From Paraburkholderia rhynchosiae (lineage in GTDB: Bacteria > Pseudomonadota > Gammaproteobacteria > Burkholderiales > Burkholderiaceae), in the NCBI RefSeq assembly GCF_002879865.1, contig NZ_PNXY01000004.1, positions 310,001 to 374,000 of the forward strand: a stretch of DNA of 64,000 nt, written 5' to 3'. This document shows, piece after piece, positions 54,970 through 63,936 of the stretch; the first letter of the stretch is position 1, and each line of letters begins with the position of its first letter. A program made the position numbers and the translations under genes. The notes below the pieces were generated by a model. It saw nothing but the letters and a program-made list of their open reading frames with translations, was not told where the DNA came from and searched no databases.

Positions 54970-55275
54970 ATGAACCACGCTTCGGTTGCGACTCATGCTA
55001 GCGCGCGCACAGCCCGCGCTACCGCCGACCATCCCGACGATCCGCATCTGAGCGCCTATAACGCCGCGTTCAGCGATCTCGGCCTGCGCTTTCGTTGGGA
55101 TCATGCGACGCTCGACGTTCTCAAGGAATTCAATAGCGAGGCGGCTCGCATCACCGCTTACATCGAGCGGTTCCATGCGCATCTTCATACCGCCTACGAC
55201 GCCGACTTTCTCGCACAACTGATCCTTCAAAAGAAAGCGCAGTACTACAGCGAGTTCGCCGCTGCCGGCGAGTGA
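54970..55275 (+). CDS. Small protein of the oxalate region, unknown function
   Basis: 101 aa from the ATG at 54970, with AGGAGG eight bases upstream. An N-terminal Ala/Thr-rich leader of about 25 residues precedes a compact helical region: AYNAAFSDLGLRFRWDHATLDVL and ARITAYIERFHAHLHTAYD. It has aromatic and His clusters but no Cys and no membrane segment. Its promoter shares the element found before oxlT and panE. I do not recognise the family. Confidence 0.7.
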   Translation: MNHASVATHASARTARATADHPDDPHLSAYNAAFSDLGLRFRWDHATLDVLKEFNSEAARITAYIERFHAHLHTAYDADFLAQLILQKKAQYYSEFAAAGE

Positions 55276-55352
55276 GCACGTGGGCGGGACGATGCTCCCG
55301 CCTTTCGTTGCTTTGGCTGTCCGATAGGTTTGTGCGGTCATCGTGGTCGACT

Positions 55353-56075
55353 TCATCGTGCTCGAGTTAGCGCGGATCGGTTGGACAGGCGGCGTACCGC
55401 ACATGCTTGAGTGAGTCGTTGCCCGTTGCGGCTGTTATGCCAGCGTCGACGATGGCGGTATGCTGCCGCGCGCACCTTGCCCGCGTCTCTCACACCTTCT
55501 GCTTCGATCTTATTTCGCCGGTTCATTGGGATGCCGCCGGCATGCGCGTGTCCCTTTGAACACTCGCGGCTGAGCATCACATGGACGCCCATCGAAGAAG
55601 CCAGTGCACTCATTGCCAGTAACGCGGCAAGTCCGAACGGTTGTGTCTGTTCGGTCACGAAGCCATAGCCGAGCCAAACACATAACAGCAGCGCGGCCAG
55701 AGTGACGATGTCGTGCCCCGGAGGGACCACCGCGCGAACGGGCAAGACGCCACGCAGTTTGCAGAACGCAACCGCCGATGTCGCGAAGATCAACGCGCCG
55801 ATGAACACGGCCGTATAGAGTTCGACTCGTTCGAGAGTCGCCAGGCTTGCCCGATTAGCCGCCGATAGTGACGATAGCGCCGACAGATAACAGCCGACGC
55901 CAATGGACACGATGGATAAGCCCATGCCGCTCGCCAGCAACGCAACCAGCCCGGGACCTCGCGTGACATTGCGACGTTGCGCGAGCCGTGCGCCGCCCGC
56001 AATGACGCCCGCCATCGCCACCGTCAGCGAGACGAGCGTTCGCAGCCACACGGTACTGTCAGACGCTTGCGACAC
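55353..56075 (-). CDS. Five-helix membrane protein, unknown function
   Basis: 240 aa. The start is GTG at 56075 (SQASDSTVWLRTLVSL), with GGAGGG five bases upstream; an upstream in-frame ATG has no such site. Five hydrophobic segments are visible, at about 10-28, 45-68, 83-106, 122-142 and 146-166. The last 55 residues are a basic, Arg-rich tail, which is unusual and may be an extension past a lost stop. It is the last gene of the oxalate-type operon, 78 bp after the FAH gene. No family recognised. Confidence 0.6.
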   Translation of the reverse strand: MSQASDSTVWLRTLVSLTVAMAGVIAGGARLAQRRNVTRGPGLVALLASGMGLSIVSIGVGCYLSALSSLSAANRASLATLERVELYTAVFIGALIFATSAVAFCKLRGVLPVRAVVPPGHDIVTLAALLLCVWLGYGFVTEQTQPFGLAALLAMSALASSMGVHVMLSRECSKGHAHAGGIPMNRRNKIEAEGVRDAGKVRAAAYRHRRRWHNSRNGQRLTQACAVRRLSNRSALTRAR

Positions 56076-56153
56076 GCGTGCCCTCCGTGTTGTGAAGCAA
56101 TCCCGCGAGCTTGTGGCCCGCGGATCGATCCATCGTTCAAACAAGTCCCGCCG

Positions 56154-56957
56154 TCACGCCAGATCTCGGCGTTCGGAGGCAGCCGCCTGCGCGGCATTCA
56201 ACGTATTGCGCAGCGTGCCGATTCCGTCGATGGTGATCGACACCGTCGCGCCATCCTTGATCGACCCGACGCCCACCGAGGTACCGCAGGCAATCACATC
56301 GCCGGGTTCGAGCGTGAGATCCTGCGAGATGAGGCTCACCTGCTGCGCCGGCGAAAACACCATGTCGGAGAGCGGATAGTTTTGCCGCTCGACGTCGTCG
56401 AGCATCGTCACGAGATGCGCGCTTTGCCAATCGAAACCGGAGACGATCGCCGGCCCGATACAGCAGAACGTATCGAATCCCTTCGCGCGACACCATTGCG
56501 GAAAATGCGGATTCTCGTTCAACAGATCGGCCGCTGTCACGTCGTTGACGAGCGTGTAACCGAAGATCGCCTGTGCAGCCTCTTCGACATCTGCATCGCG
56601 GCAGCGTCGCCCGATCACAATGCCCAGTTCGCCTTCATAGACGATCTTCCCTGTGTAACTTGCCGGCCGCTGGATCGGCTCACCGGAGCCAATCACCGAG
56701 CCGGCCGGTTTCAGCAGAAAGAGCGGATGCGTGGGCACCGGCTTGTCCAGCTTCGCGGCAAGCGCGTGATAGTTGTTCCAGAGCGCGACGATCTTGCCGG
56801 GCGCACAAGGCGCGAGCGGTGTCAGCGCCCGCGCCGACAACACAGCGCCGGTCGGCACCGGCTGATCCAGACTTTCGTACTCGTGCAGGTAGGCACCTTC
56901 GACGCGGCCGAACACCACACCGCCGTCGTTCGACATGAAACGCATCCACGTATCCAT
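56154..56957 (-). CDS. Fumarylacetoacetate hydrolase-family protein
   Basis: 267 aa. The FAH fold is marked by VALWNNYHALAAKLDKPVPTHPLFLLKP, the metal-binding Glu pair in KIVYEGELGIVIGRRC and the later Asp in FGYTLVNDVTAADLL. CGTSVGVGSIKDGATVSI is the conserved C-terminal loop. FAH-like enzymes hydrolyse or decarboxylate 2,4-diketo acids; oxaloacetate decarboxylase-like and acylpyruvase members exist. It sits behind the acyl-CoA synthetase in the same operon. The substrate is unknown, but a C4 dicarboxylate or acylpyruvate would fit the context. Confidence 0.85.
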   Translation of the reverse strand: MDTWMRFMSNDGGVVFGRVEGAYLHEYESLDQPVPTGAVLSARALTPLAPCAPGKIVALWNNYHALAAKLDKPVPTHPLFLLKPAGSVIGSGEPIQRPASYTGKIVYEGELGIVIGRRCRDADVEEAAQAIFGYTLVNDVTAADLLNENPHFPQWCRAKGFDTFCCIGPAIVSGFDWQSAHLVTMLDDVERQNYPLSDMVFSPAQQVSLISQDLTLEPGDVIACGTSVGVGSIKDGATVSITIDGIGTLRNTLNAAQAAASERRDLA

Positions 56958-57069
56958 ACGCCGCTCCTTGAGCGCTTCGGCACGATCTTCTTCGTTCGTC
57001 GCAATCGCTATTGTTGTTGCAATGCTCGTCGCGATGAAAACCGTGCCGCCTTACGTTTTACGCGTCAGG

Positions 57070-59265
57070 TCAGATCAACCCGGCGCCGCGCGCCCACTGA
57101 TACTTCGCGCCGAGCACCGCAACGGGAATCTCCGTCGAATAGGCGTACGCCGGAACACCATGTGCGTACAGATACTCAGCGGCCTCTTCCACCTGAACGT
57201 CGCCCGCGAGCGAAGCGACAATCGGCTTCTCGATGCCACGCGCCTTCATCTCTTCCTTCACTTCGACCACGAGTCGCGCGAACACCATCGGCGGCGTGAT
57301 GATCGTGTGCCAGTAGCCGAGAATGATCGCGTGGATGCGCGGGTCTTCGAGGCCGAGACGTATCGTGTTCTGATACGTCGACGGCGGCTCGCCGCCCGTG
57401 ATGTCGACGGGATTGCCCGCGGCGCCGAACGGAGGAATGAACTTGCGGAATGCGGCGTCGAGATCGGCGGGCATCGTCATGAGCGACAGGCGGTTGTCCA
57501 CGCAAGCGTCCGACAGCAACACGCCCGAACCGCCCGCGCCCGTGATGATCACTACGTTCTCGCCCTTCGGCGTGGGCAGTTTCGGAATGCCGCGCGCGAA
57601 TTCAAGGAGATCGCGCAGTGAGCGCGCGCGGATCACGCCGCATTGCTTGAACACATCTTCGTAAATGCGGTCGTTGCCCGCGAGCGCGCCCGTGTGCGAG
57701 CTGGCGGCGCGCGCACCGAGACTCGTGCGGCCCGCCTTCAACACCACGACCGGCTTTTTCTTCGACACGCGCGCCGCCGTCTCTGCGAACGCGCGACCGT
57801 CTTTCAGATCCTCGCAATGCTGCGCGATGATGTCCGTGTTCTCATCCTGCTCGAAGAAGGTCAGCAGATCGTCTTCGTCGATGTCGGACTTGTTGCCGAG
57901 GCCCACGATTGCCGAGACGCCCATCTTCGCCGAACGCGAAAAGCCGATGATCGCCATGCCGATACCGCCGGATTGCGACGACAGCGCAGCCTTGCCCTGC
58001 ACATCGTACGGTGTGCAAAACGTCGCACACAGGTTCTTCGGCGTGTAATAAAAGCCGTAGATGTTCGGACCCATCAACCGGATATCGTATTCACGCGCAA
58101 TCGCGACGATTTCCTGCTGGCCTTCCACATTGCCGGTTTCCGCAAAGCCGGAAGGAATCAGCACCGCGCCGGGGATGCCTTTCTTGCCGACTTCGGTCAA
58201 TGCGCCGGCGACGAACTTCGCCGGGATCGCAAACACGGCGACGTCGATATCGCCGGGCACGTCCAGCACACTCTTATAGGCCTTGCGTCCCATGATCTCG
58301 TCGGCCTTCGGGTGGATCGGATAGATCTCGCCCTGATAGCCGCCGTTGATCAGGTTCTTCATGACCGAATTGCCGATCTTGCCGTCTTCCGCAGAAGCGC
58401 CGATCACGGCGACGCGGTCCGGCTTCATGATGCGGTTCATCTGCCGCACGATGTCTTCCTGACTCGGCCGATAGCGTTCGACCGGCGGCGCGAAGTCGAG
58501 CACGATGCGCACGTCGGCGGCAATCGCGCCGCGCTTGCTCGCAAACACCGGGTTCAGATCGAGCTCCGAGATTTCAGGGAAGTCGGACACGAGCCGCGAG
58601 ACGCTTTCGATCAACCCGGCTAGCGCCTCGCGATCGACAGCCTCGCCGCCGCGCACGCCTTTGAGCATCTCGGCAGCGGCGATGCCGTCGAGCATCGAGC
58701 GGGCGTCGTCACGTGAAGCCGGCGCGAGGCGGAACGTAATGTCCTTGAGCACTTCGACGAGCACGCCACCGAGGCCAAACGCCACCAGCTTGCCGAACGA
58801 CGGGTCGGTCACCGCGCCGACAATCACTTCCTGGCCGCCGCCGATCATCTGCTGCACCTGCACGCCCAGCAAGTTGGCCTGCGCGTTATAGCGCTTCGCG
58901 TTCTCCATGATCGTGGTGAAACCCTGCACCACATCAGCGGCACTTTTGACGCCGACGAGCACGCCGCCCGCTTCGGTCTTGTGCAGAATTTCCGGCGAAA
59001 CGATCTTCAGTACGATCGGAAAGCCGATCTCGGTAGCGAATTGCGCGGCTTCGGCCGCGGTCGTCGCCAGCGCTTCTTTCGGCACCGAAATACCGTAGAC
59101 GTCGCATACCAGTTTGCCTTCAGGCGCAGTCAGCGACGTGCGGCCTTCCGCTTTGGCGTGATCGAGAATGTGCCGCACGACGTCCTTGTTGGCGACCGGC
59201 GCGTGGTCGTCGGGCGTATGAGCGGTGCCGCGTTCCTTCAGTGAGAGCGTGTCTTCGTATGCCAT
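57070..59265 (-). CDS. ADP-forming acyl-CoA synthetase (acetate-CoA ligase family)
   Basis: 731 aa, a single-chain NDP-forming acyl-CoA synthetase with permuted order. It has an N-terminal ATP-grasp domain (about 20-235, with FPIVLKIVSPEILHKTEAGGV), then a CoA-binding domain (about 270-370, VAVIGASAEDGKIGNSVMKNL) and succinyl-CoA-ligase-like domains. The phospho-His is in ASSHTGALAG (near residue 520). It makes an acyl-CoA at the cost of ATP to ADP and phosphate, reversibly. It lies 101 bp after frc. In this operon it might load a short acid onto CoA, or recover ATP from formyl-CoA or a related thioester; this is inference. Confidence 0.92.
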   Translation of the reverse strand: MAYEDTLSLKERGTAHTPDDHAPVANKDVVRHILDHAKAEGRTSLTAPEGKLVCDVYGISVPKEALATTAAEAAQFATEIGFPIVLKIVSPEILHKTEAGGVLVGVKSAADVVQGFTTIMENAKRYNAQANLLGVQVQQMIGGGQEVIVGAVTDPSFGKLVAFGLGGVLVEVLKDITFRLAPASRDDARSMLDGIAAAEMLKGVRGGEAVDREALAGLIESVSRLVSDFPEISELDLNPVFASKRGAIAADVRIVLDFAPPVERYRPSQEDIVRQMNRIMKPDRVAVIGASAEDGKIGNSVMKNLINGGYQGEIYPIHPKADEIMGRKAYKSVLDVPGDIDVAVFAIPAKFVAGALTEVGKKGIPGAVLIPSGFAETGNVEGQQEIVAIAREYDIRLMGPNIYGFYYTPKNLCATFCTPYDVQGKAALSSQSGGIGMAIIGFSRSAKMGVSAIVGLGNKSDIDEDDLLTFFEQDENTDIIAQHCEDLKDGRAFAETAARVSKKKPVVVLKAGRTSLGARAASSHTGALAGNDRIYEDVFKQCGVIRARSLRDLLEFARGIPKLPTPKGENVVIITGAGGSGVLLSDACVDNRLSLMTMPADLDAAFRKFIPPFGAAGNPVDITGGEPPSTYQNTIRLGLEDPRIHAIILGYWHTIITPPMVFARLVVEVKEEMKARGIEKPIVASLAGDVQVEEAAEYLYAHGVPAYAYSTEIPVAVLGAKYQWARGAGLI

Positions 59266-59366
59266 GTCCTGCCGTCTCCAATGCGGGTTCGAAAGGCGCC
59301 GCCCGGCACCGCGCTCACCTGGATGGCGAGCGGCGGGCGGCCTTGCACTACGGTTTTTCTATGCGT

Positions 59367-60614
59367 CTAGATGGCGCCGGCGGTGCGCAATGCGCTGATC
59401 TGCTCGGGCGAATAGCCCAGTTCCGCCATGACTTCGTCGGTATGTTCGCCAAGCAGCGGCGAGCGCTTCACTTCGGTAGGGCTGTCCGACAATTTGATAG
59501 GATTGCCAACTGTCAGATATTTTCCGCGCATCGGATGGTCGACTTCGACGATCGTGCCGGTCTTACGCAGCGAGGGCTCCTCGGCGATCTCCTTCATCGA
59601 CAGAATCGGCCCGCATGGAATGTCGTACTTGTTGAGGATCTGCATGGCCTCGAACTTATTCTTGGTCATGGTCCACCGTTCGATCTCCGCGAAGATATCC
59701 TTCAAACGCGGCAGGCGCGCAGCAGGCGTCGCGTAGTCGGGATCGGTAGCCCACTCTTCCTTGCCGATCACGTTGCAGATCTTCGCCCACACCGGCGCCT
59801 GCGTGATGAAGTAGATGTATGCGTTCGGATCGGTCTCCCAGCCTTTGCACTTCAAGATCCAGCCCGGCTGACCGCCGCCCGACGCATTGCCCGCGCGCGG
59901 CACCGCTTCGCCGAACTTGCCGTTCGGATATTGCGGATACTCCTTCATCACACCGGTGCGTTCGAGCCGTTGCTGGTCGCGCAGCTTAACGCGACACAGA
60001 TTGAGCACGCCGTCCTGCATCGCGGCGAGCACGCGCTGGCCGCGGCCGGTTTGCGTACGCTGATAAAGCGCGGTGACGATGCCGAGCGCGAGATGCAAAC
60101 CCGTGCCGCTATCGCCGATCTGCGCGCCGGTCACGACGGGCGGGCCGTCGTCGAAACCCGTGGTGGAAGCCGCGCCGCCCGCGCATTGCGCGACGTTCTC
60201 ATAGACCTTGCAGTCCTCATACGGACCAGGGCCGAAGCCCTTCACCGACGCGACGATCATGCGCGGATTCAGTTCCTGAATGCGCTCCCACGTGAAGCCC
60301 ATGCGATCGAGCGCGCCCGGCGCGAAGTTCTCGACCAGCACGTCGCACTTCTGGATCAGCGCTTCGAGAACCTGCTTGCCTTCCGGGTTCTTCGTATCGA
60401 TCGTGACCGAGCGCTTGTTGTGATTGAGCATCGTGAAGTACAAGCTGTCCACGTCCGGAATATCGCGCAGTTGTTCGCGCGTGATGTCGCCGGCGCCGGC
60501 CCGCTCCACCTTGATCACGTCCGCGCCGAACCACGCCAGCAATTGCGTGCAGGTCGGGCCCGATTGCACATGCGTGAAATCGAGAATGCGCACGCCGTCG
60601 AGTGCTTTGCCCAT
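59367..60614 (-). CDS. frc: Formyl-CoA:oxalate CoA-transferase
   Basis: 415 aa class III CoA-transferase. It closely follows the Oxalobacter FRC pattern: [58 protein letters not shown], the catalytic Asp168 in [12 protein letters not shown] and the glycine loop [17 protein letters not shown]. These frc-specific stretches separate it from other CaiB/BaiF members. It moves CoA from formyl-CoA to oxalate. It lies 24 bp after the ThDP gene, the expected partner. Confidence 0.94.
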   Translation of the reverse strand: MGKALDGVRILDFTHVQSGPTCTQLLAWFGADVIKVERAGAGDITREQLRDIPDVDSLYFTMLNHNKRSVTIDTKNPEGKQVLEALIQKCDVLVENFAPGALDRMGFTWERIQELNPRMIVASVKGFGPGPYEDCKVYENVAQCAGGAASTTGFDDGPPVVTGAQIGDSGTGLHLALGIVTALYQRTQTGRGQRVLAAMQDGVLNLCRVKLRDQQRLERTGVMKEYPQYPNGKFGEAVPRAGNASGGGQPGWILKCKGWETDPNAYIYFITQAPVWAKICNVIGKEEWATDPDYATPAARLPRLKDIFAEIERWTMTKNKFEAMQILNKYDIPCGPILSMKEIAEEPSLRKTGTIVEVDHPMRGKYLTVGNPIKLSDSPTEVKRSPLLGEHTDEVMAELGYSPEQISALRTAGAI

Positions 60615-60638
60615 GTCTTGTCTCCTGAGGTGTCCGTA

Positions 60639-62402
60639 TTACTTGTACATGGTCTGGTTCTTCGTTCCCGGCGCGTATTCGCGCGGGTCGACCCAGATGT
60701 TGACGACTGCCGAGCGGCCGGTGCGATGAATCGCTTCTCGCGCCCGCTGCAATGCGCCTGCGATCTGCGCCGGATCGCGCACTTCCTCACCGTGGCCGCC
60801 GAGCATTTCGGCAAACTTGCTGAACGGCACATCGCTCAGCAGATTGCCCACATTGCCGCGCTCATCGCCGTATTTGGCGAGCTGGCCATAGCGGATCTGG
60901 TTCATCGCCGAGTTGTTGCCGATCACCGCGAGATAGGGAGCGCCAAAGCGGTTGGCCGTTTCCATGTCGAACGCGGTCATACCGAACGAGCCGTCGCCGT
61001 AGTAACACAGCACTTCTTTCTGCGGATGCGCGATCTTGGCCGCGAGCGCGAAGCCTGTGCCAACACCGAGCGAGCCGAGTGCGCCTGGGTCCATCCATTG
61101 GCCGGGACGGCGCGGACGAACGGCTTGCGCGGAGATCGTCACGACGTCGCCGCCGTCGCCGATATAGATCGTGTCGTCGGCGAGAAACTCGTTGAGCTCA
61201 TAGGCGACGCGATACGGATGGATCGGCGTGCTGTTCGACTTGAAGAGCGGCATGAGCTTTTCAGTTGCGGTCGCTTCGGCGTCCTGCAGCTGCGCCATCC
61301 ATTTGCGGCGGGCCTGGCGCTTATCGTCCTTCAGGCGACCGCTCGCCGCTTGCAAGACAGCCGCGAGGATCGCACCCGGGTCGCCGACGAGACCCAGATC
61401 GATGTCGCGATTCTTGCCGACCGTCCGGTAGTCCATATCGATTTGCACCAGCGTCAGTTCCTTGCTGATGCGCTTGCCATAGCCCATGCGGAAATCGAAC
61501 GGCGTGCCGACCACGATCAGCACGTCCGCATTGGCAAACGCCTGCGAGCGCGTGCGGTCGAAGTGATGCGGATCGCCCGGCGGCAGCAGGCCCCGGCTAG
61601 CGCCATTGAAATAGCCGGGAATGTCGAGGCCGCGCAGCAACGCGATGGCTTCCTCGTGACCGCGCGCGGTCCACACCTGCTGCCCGTACAGAATCGCGGG
61701 GCGCTCGGAATTGACAAGGATGTCCGCGAGTTTCTCGATGTCGCGCGGGTCGCCAATCGATTTCGTCGACGCGCGATATCGGCCCGGCTGCGGCACGACC
61801 GCACGCGTCAGATCCACTTCGCGGTCCAGCACGTCACGCGGAATTTCCAGGTAAGCAGGACCCGGCGCGCCATTGAAGCACTCCCGAGCGGCCATCGAGA
61901 TCATGTCCGCGACGCGCTCGGTGCTCGACACGCTAGCGGCAAACTTCGTGATCGGCGACATGATGTCGACGTGCGGCAAGTCCTGCAGCGACCCCATCTT
62001 GTGCTGCGTCAGCGCGCCCTGTCCGCCGATATGCAGGACCGGACTCTCCGAACGGAACGCCGTCGCGATGCCCGTCACCGCGTTCGTGCAGCCGGGGCCC
62101 GCTGTCGTGACCACGCAGCCGAGCTTGCCGGTCTGGCGCGCATAGCCGTCTGCCGCGTGCGCCGCGACCTGCTCATGGCGCACGTCGATGATGCGAATCC
62201 CTTCGTCCACACAACCATCGTAAATGTCGATGATGTGGCCGCCGCACAGCGTGAAGATCGTATCGACCCCTTCGTTTTTCAGCGCCTTCGCGACCAGATG
62301 GCCGCCCGAGACGACACCGGCGTTGCGCGTCTTCTGTTTGAGCGTATCTTCGGCCGTGGTGTTGCTCGTGGCTGGATTCGGGGATGAAACAACTGCAGAC
62401 AT
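60639..62402 (-). CDS. ThDP-dependent enzyme, candidate oxalyl-CoA decarboxylase (HACL2-like)
   Basis: 587 aa, three-domain ThDP fold. The N-terminal domain reads TIFTLCGGHIIDIYDGC and RIIDVRHEQVAAHAADGYAR, with the catalytic Glu in RHEQ. The ThDP/Mg motif is YYGDGSFGMTAFDMETANRFG, with GNNSAMNQIRYG about 30 residues later. The adjacent frc suggests oxalyl-CoA decarboxylase, but the N-terminal pattern GGHIxxIYDGC is that of the acetolactate-synthase-like ILVBL/HACL2 branch, not classic OXC. Activity on oxalyl-CoA or another 2-hydroxyacyl-CoA is therefore open. First gene of the operon, under candidate GntR sites and behind a hairpin repeat. Confidence 0.85.
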   Translation of the reverse strand: MSAVVSSPNPATSNTTAEDTLKQKTRNAGVVSGGHLVAKALKNEGVDTIFTLCGGHIIDIYDGCVDEGIRIIDVRHEQVAAHAADGYARQTGKLGCVVTTAGPGCTNAVTGIATAFRSESPVLHIGGQGALTQHKMGSLQDLPHVDIMSPITKFAASVSSTERVADMISMAARECFNGAPGPAYLEIPRDVLDREVDLTRAVVPQPGRYRASTKSIGDPRDIEKLADILVNSERPAILYGQQVWTARGHEEAIALLRGLDIPGYFNGASRGLLPPGDPHHFDRTRSQAFANADVLIVVGTPFDFRMGYGKRISKELTLVQIDMDYRTVGKNRDIDLGLVGDPGAILAAVLQAASGRLKDDKRQARRKWMAQLQDAEATATEKLMPLFKSNSTPIHPYRVAYELNEFLADDTIYIGDGGDVVTISAQAVRPRRPGQWMDPGALGSLGVGTGFALAAKIAHPQKEVLCYYGDGSFGMTAFDMETANRFGAPYLAVIGNNSAMNQIRYGQLAKYGDERGNVGNLLSDVPFSKFAEMLGGHGEEVRDPAQIAGALQRAREAIHRTGRSAVVNIWVDPREYAPGTKNQTMYK

Positions 62403-62421
62403 GGTCGTCTCCTGTGTCGAT

Positions 62422-62508
62422 GGGAGTTAGTGCTTTAGCGCTAGCTCCAGTCCATACGTGTTGTATGTCGATCGGCGTTGGCGCCTTGGCGCTTACTCCG
62501 GTCCCATG
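62422..62508. repeat. REP-like hairpin repeats upstream of the ThDP gene
   Basis: Two hairpin units: GGAGTTAGTGC with GCGCTAGCTCC (62422-62448), and GGCGTTGGCGCC with GGCGCTTACTCCGG followed by TCCCATG (62474-62508). They belong to the same family as 45455-45592. The nearest unit lies about 20 bases before the ATG, next to the ribosome binding site. On the minus strand both loci continue as ACAGGAGAC before the start codon. Confidence 0.75.
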
Positions 62509-62600
62509 GAAGGGTGCTGCCTGGTGGTTTGCAAAACGGTTATCTATGGACTCGCTCGCTTCGAGATTCTTCCTCTTCAGAACATGTTTGCCGGCCTTGT

Positions 62601-62623
62601 CACATACAGTATGTGATATATCA
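62601..62623. promoter_or_regulatory. Candidate GntR operator 1 (compound palindrome)
   Basis: CACATAC-A-GTATGTG (62601-62615), a 15-base dyad, overlaps GTATGTGATATATCA (62609-62623), whose core TGATATATCA is a perfect palindrome. Flanking GGCCTTG / CAAGGCC arms (62593-62599, 62632-62638) add an outer dyad. It lies about 200 bp upstream of the ThDP gene. Confidence 0.6.
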
Positions 62624-62774
62624 GTTTCACGCAAGGCCGACGTTTCGGTCGCGGTGATGCTTGCGCTTTTGCGGCGAAACCTTGCTGGGAATGGCGCGGC
62701 GGGTTTTGTACCGTTAGCCTTGGTCCTCCTTCCGAGGGAAAACACTTAGCGTACTGCCTTCGTCTGGGCGACGT

Positions 62775-62789
62775 TGATATATCACATAC
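62775..62789. promoter_or_regulatory. Candidate GntR operator 2 (inverted copy)
   Basis: TGATATATCACATAC, the exact reverse complement of the 15-mer GTATGTGATATATCA at operator 1. It lies about 370 bp upstream of the ThDP gene and beyond the GntR gene's terminator. Confidence 0.6.
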
Positions 62790-62842
62790 CACACGCCAGG
62801 CGACGTCAAGCGCGGTAAATCCCTACCAAGCCGGCCGAAACG

Positions 62843-62878
62843 AAAAGGCCCGCGGTGTGTGAACACCGCGGGCCTTTT
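62843..62878 (-). terminator. Terminator after the GntR gene
   Basis: A perfect 16-bp stem, AAAAGGCCCGCGGTGT / ACACCGCGGGCCTTTT, with a 4-base loop. It follows the GntR gene on the minus strand and separates it from the ThDP operon. Confidence 0.92.
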
Positions 62879-62950
62879 GTCTGCCTTGATTGCCCGGCCT
62901 TGATTGCCCTGCCTTGCCGCCATCGATAGCGGCCAGCGTCTATTCAGCCA

Positions 62951-63670
62951 TCAATCGAGAAAGTCGCAGTTCGCTTCCACGAACGCCGCCAGGTCGAGCG
63001 AATGCTGGCGCGTGAGACGCTCGGCCAGTTCCGTGTCGCGCGTCTCTAGCGCCTCGATGATGCGCAGATGGTCGACGATCGAGCGCGAAGCGCGGTCGCT
63101 CTGCGAGATGGTCATGCGCCGGATAGCGCGCACATGGATAAAAATATTCTTGATGGTGTCGAGAATGATCTGCGACTTCGACAACTCGACGATCGCCTGA
63201 TGAAACGCGATATTCGCGTCGGAATACTCGGCGATGTGCTCCGCCGGGGTCGCGTCGCGGAAGTTGTCGAACATGTGCCGCAGGCGAGCGATTTCCTCGT
63301 CCGTGGCGCGCTGCGTCGCAAGGCGTGCAGCCATGCTTTCGAGCGCGGCCCACATGTGGATCATCTCGACAATCTCGCGCTTGCTCTTGCGCACGATGTA
63401 AATGCCGCGCCGCGGCACCATACGCAGAAAGCCTTCCTGTTCCAGCAGCGTCATCGCCTCGCGTACCGGCGTGCGGCTCACGCCGAGCGTCTCGCTCAGC
63501 ACGCGTTCGTCCAGACGGATGTCCTCCCGCGTCTGGTAGATGTCCGCGTCCGCGATAGCCTGGCGCAGCATCGCATAAGCCTGATCGCGCAAGCTCACGC
63601 TTGCGCCGATAGGCTGCAATGACAACGTCAACGGTGTTGCCACTGCTTCAGTTTGAAGTTCCGACGACAT
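62951..63670 (-). CDS. GntR-family regulator with FCD domain
   Basis: 239 aa. The N-terminal winged HTH carries LDERVLSETLGVSRTPVREAMTLLEQEGFL, and PRRGIYIVRKSKREI closes the DNA-binding domain. The C-terminal FCD ligand domain has metal-ligand candidates (Asp in YSDANIAFH with His, and later His). FCD regulators sense short carboxylic acids and usually repress. It lies upstream of the ThDP-frc operon on the same strand, and palindromic 15-mers occur before both, so it probably controls both. Its start overlaps the small membrane protein gene by 23 bases. Confidence 0.9.
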   Translation of the reverse strand: MSSELQTEAVATPLTLSLQPIGASVSLRDQAYAMLRQAIADADIYQTREDIRLDERVLSETLGVSRTPVREAMTLLEQEGFLRMVPRRGIYIVRKSKREIVEMIHMWAALESMAARLATQRATDEEIARLRHMFDNFRDATPAEHIAEYSDANIAFHQAIVELSKSQIILDTIKNIFIHVRAIRRMTISQSDRASRSIVDHLRIIEALETRDTELAERLTRQHSLDLAAFVEANCDFLD

Positions 63671-63866
63671 TCATCGCCTCTTGTCGAACATACACACGAT
63701 AAGGCGCCGCCGTTTCGCCGCGTTGCTCATCAAGGCCGATGAAGCGGCCGTGTTGCGCTGCGAGTTGCGCGACCGGCTGGGCAATCCAGCGGGTCAGAAG
63801 AACGGTGGCGGCAGAGCCCAAGCCCACAACAGCGACAGCCAGCAGCGAAAGAGGAACAAGTTCCAT
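63648..63866 (-). CDS. Small single-helix membrane protein
   Basis: 72 aa from Met at 63866 (MELVPLSLLAVAVVGLGSAA); an ATG twelve codons upstream is also possible. One N-terminal membrane helix is followed by a polar tail (WIAQPVAQLAAQHGRF ... VRQEAMNVVGTSN). Its last 23 bases overlap the GntR start, so the two may be coupled. It would be the first gene after the variant operator at 63937. No family recognised. Confidence 0.5.
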   Translation of the reverse strand: MELVPLSLLAVAVVGLGSAATVLLTRWIAQPVAQLAAQHGRFIGLDEQRGETAAPYRVYVRQEAMNVVGTSN

Positions 63867-63936
63867 TTGTAGCTCCAAAGATTGAGTGAACGAATGACTC
63901 AATCATATGCTGCATTGCCGCAAAAATCAATATCCA

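Noticed and set aside
53893..55404. A 503-codon open frame on the minus strand
   Set aside because: Covers the LysR gene and the 101-residue gene on the other strand. It lacks motifs and a ribosome binding site.
59241..62387. A 1048-codon open frame on the plus strand
   Set aside because: It is exactly antisense to frc and the ThDP gene, is Arg/His/Ala-rich and has no family motif. Long antisense frames are expected in high-GC DNA with strong GC3 bias.
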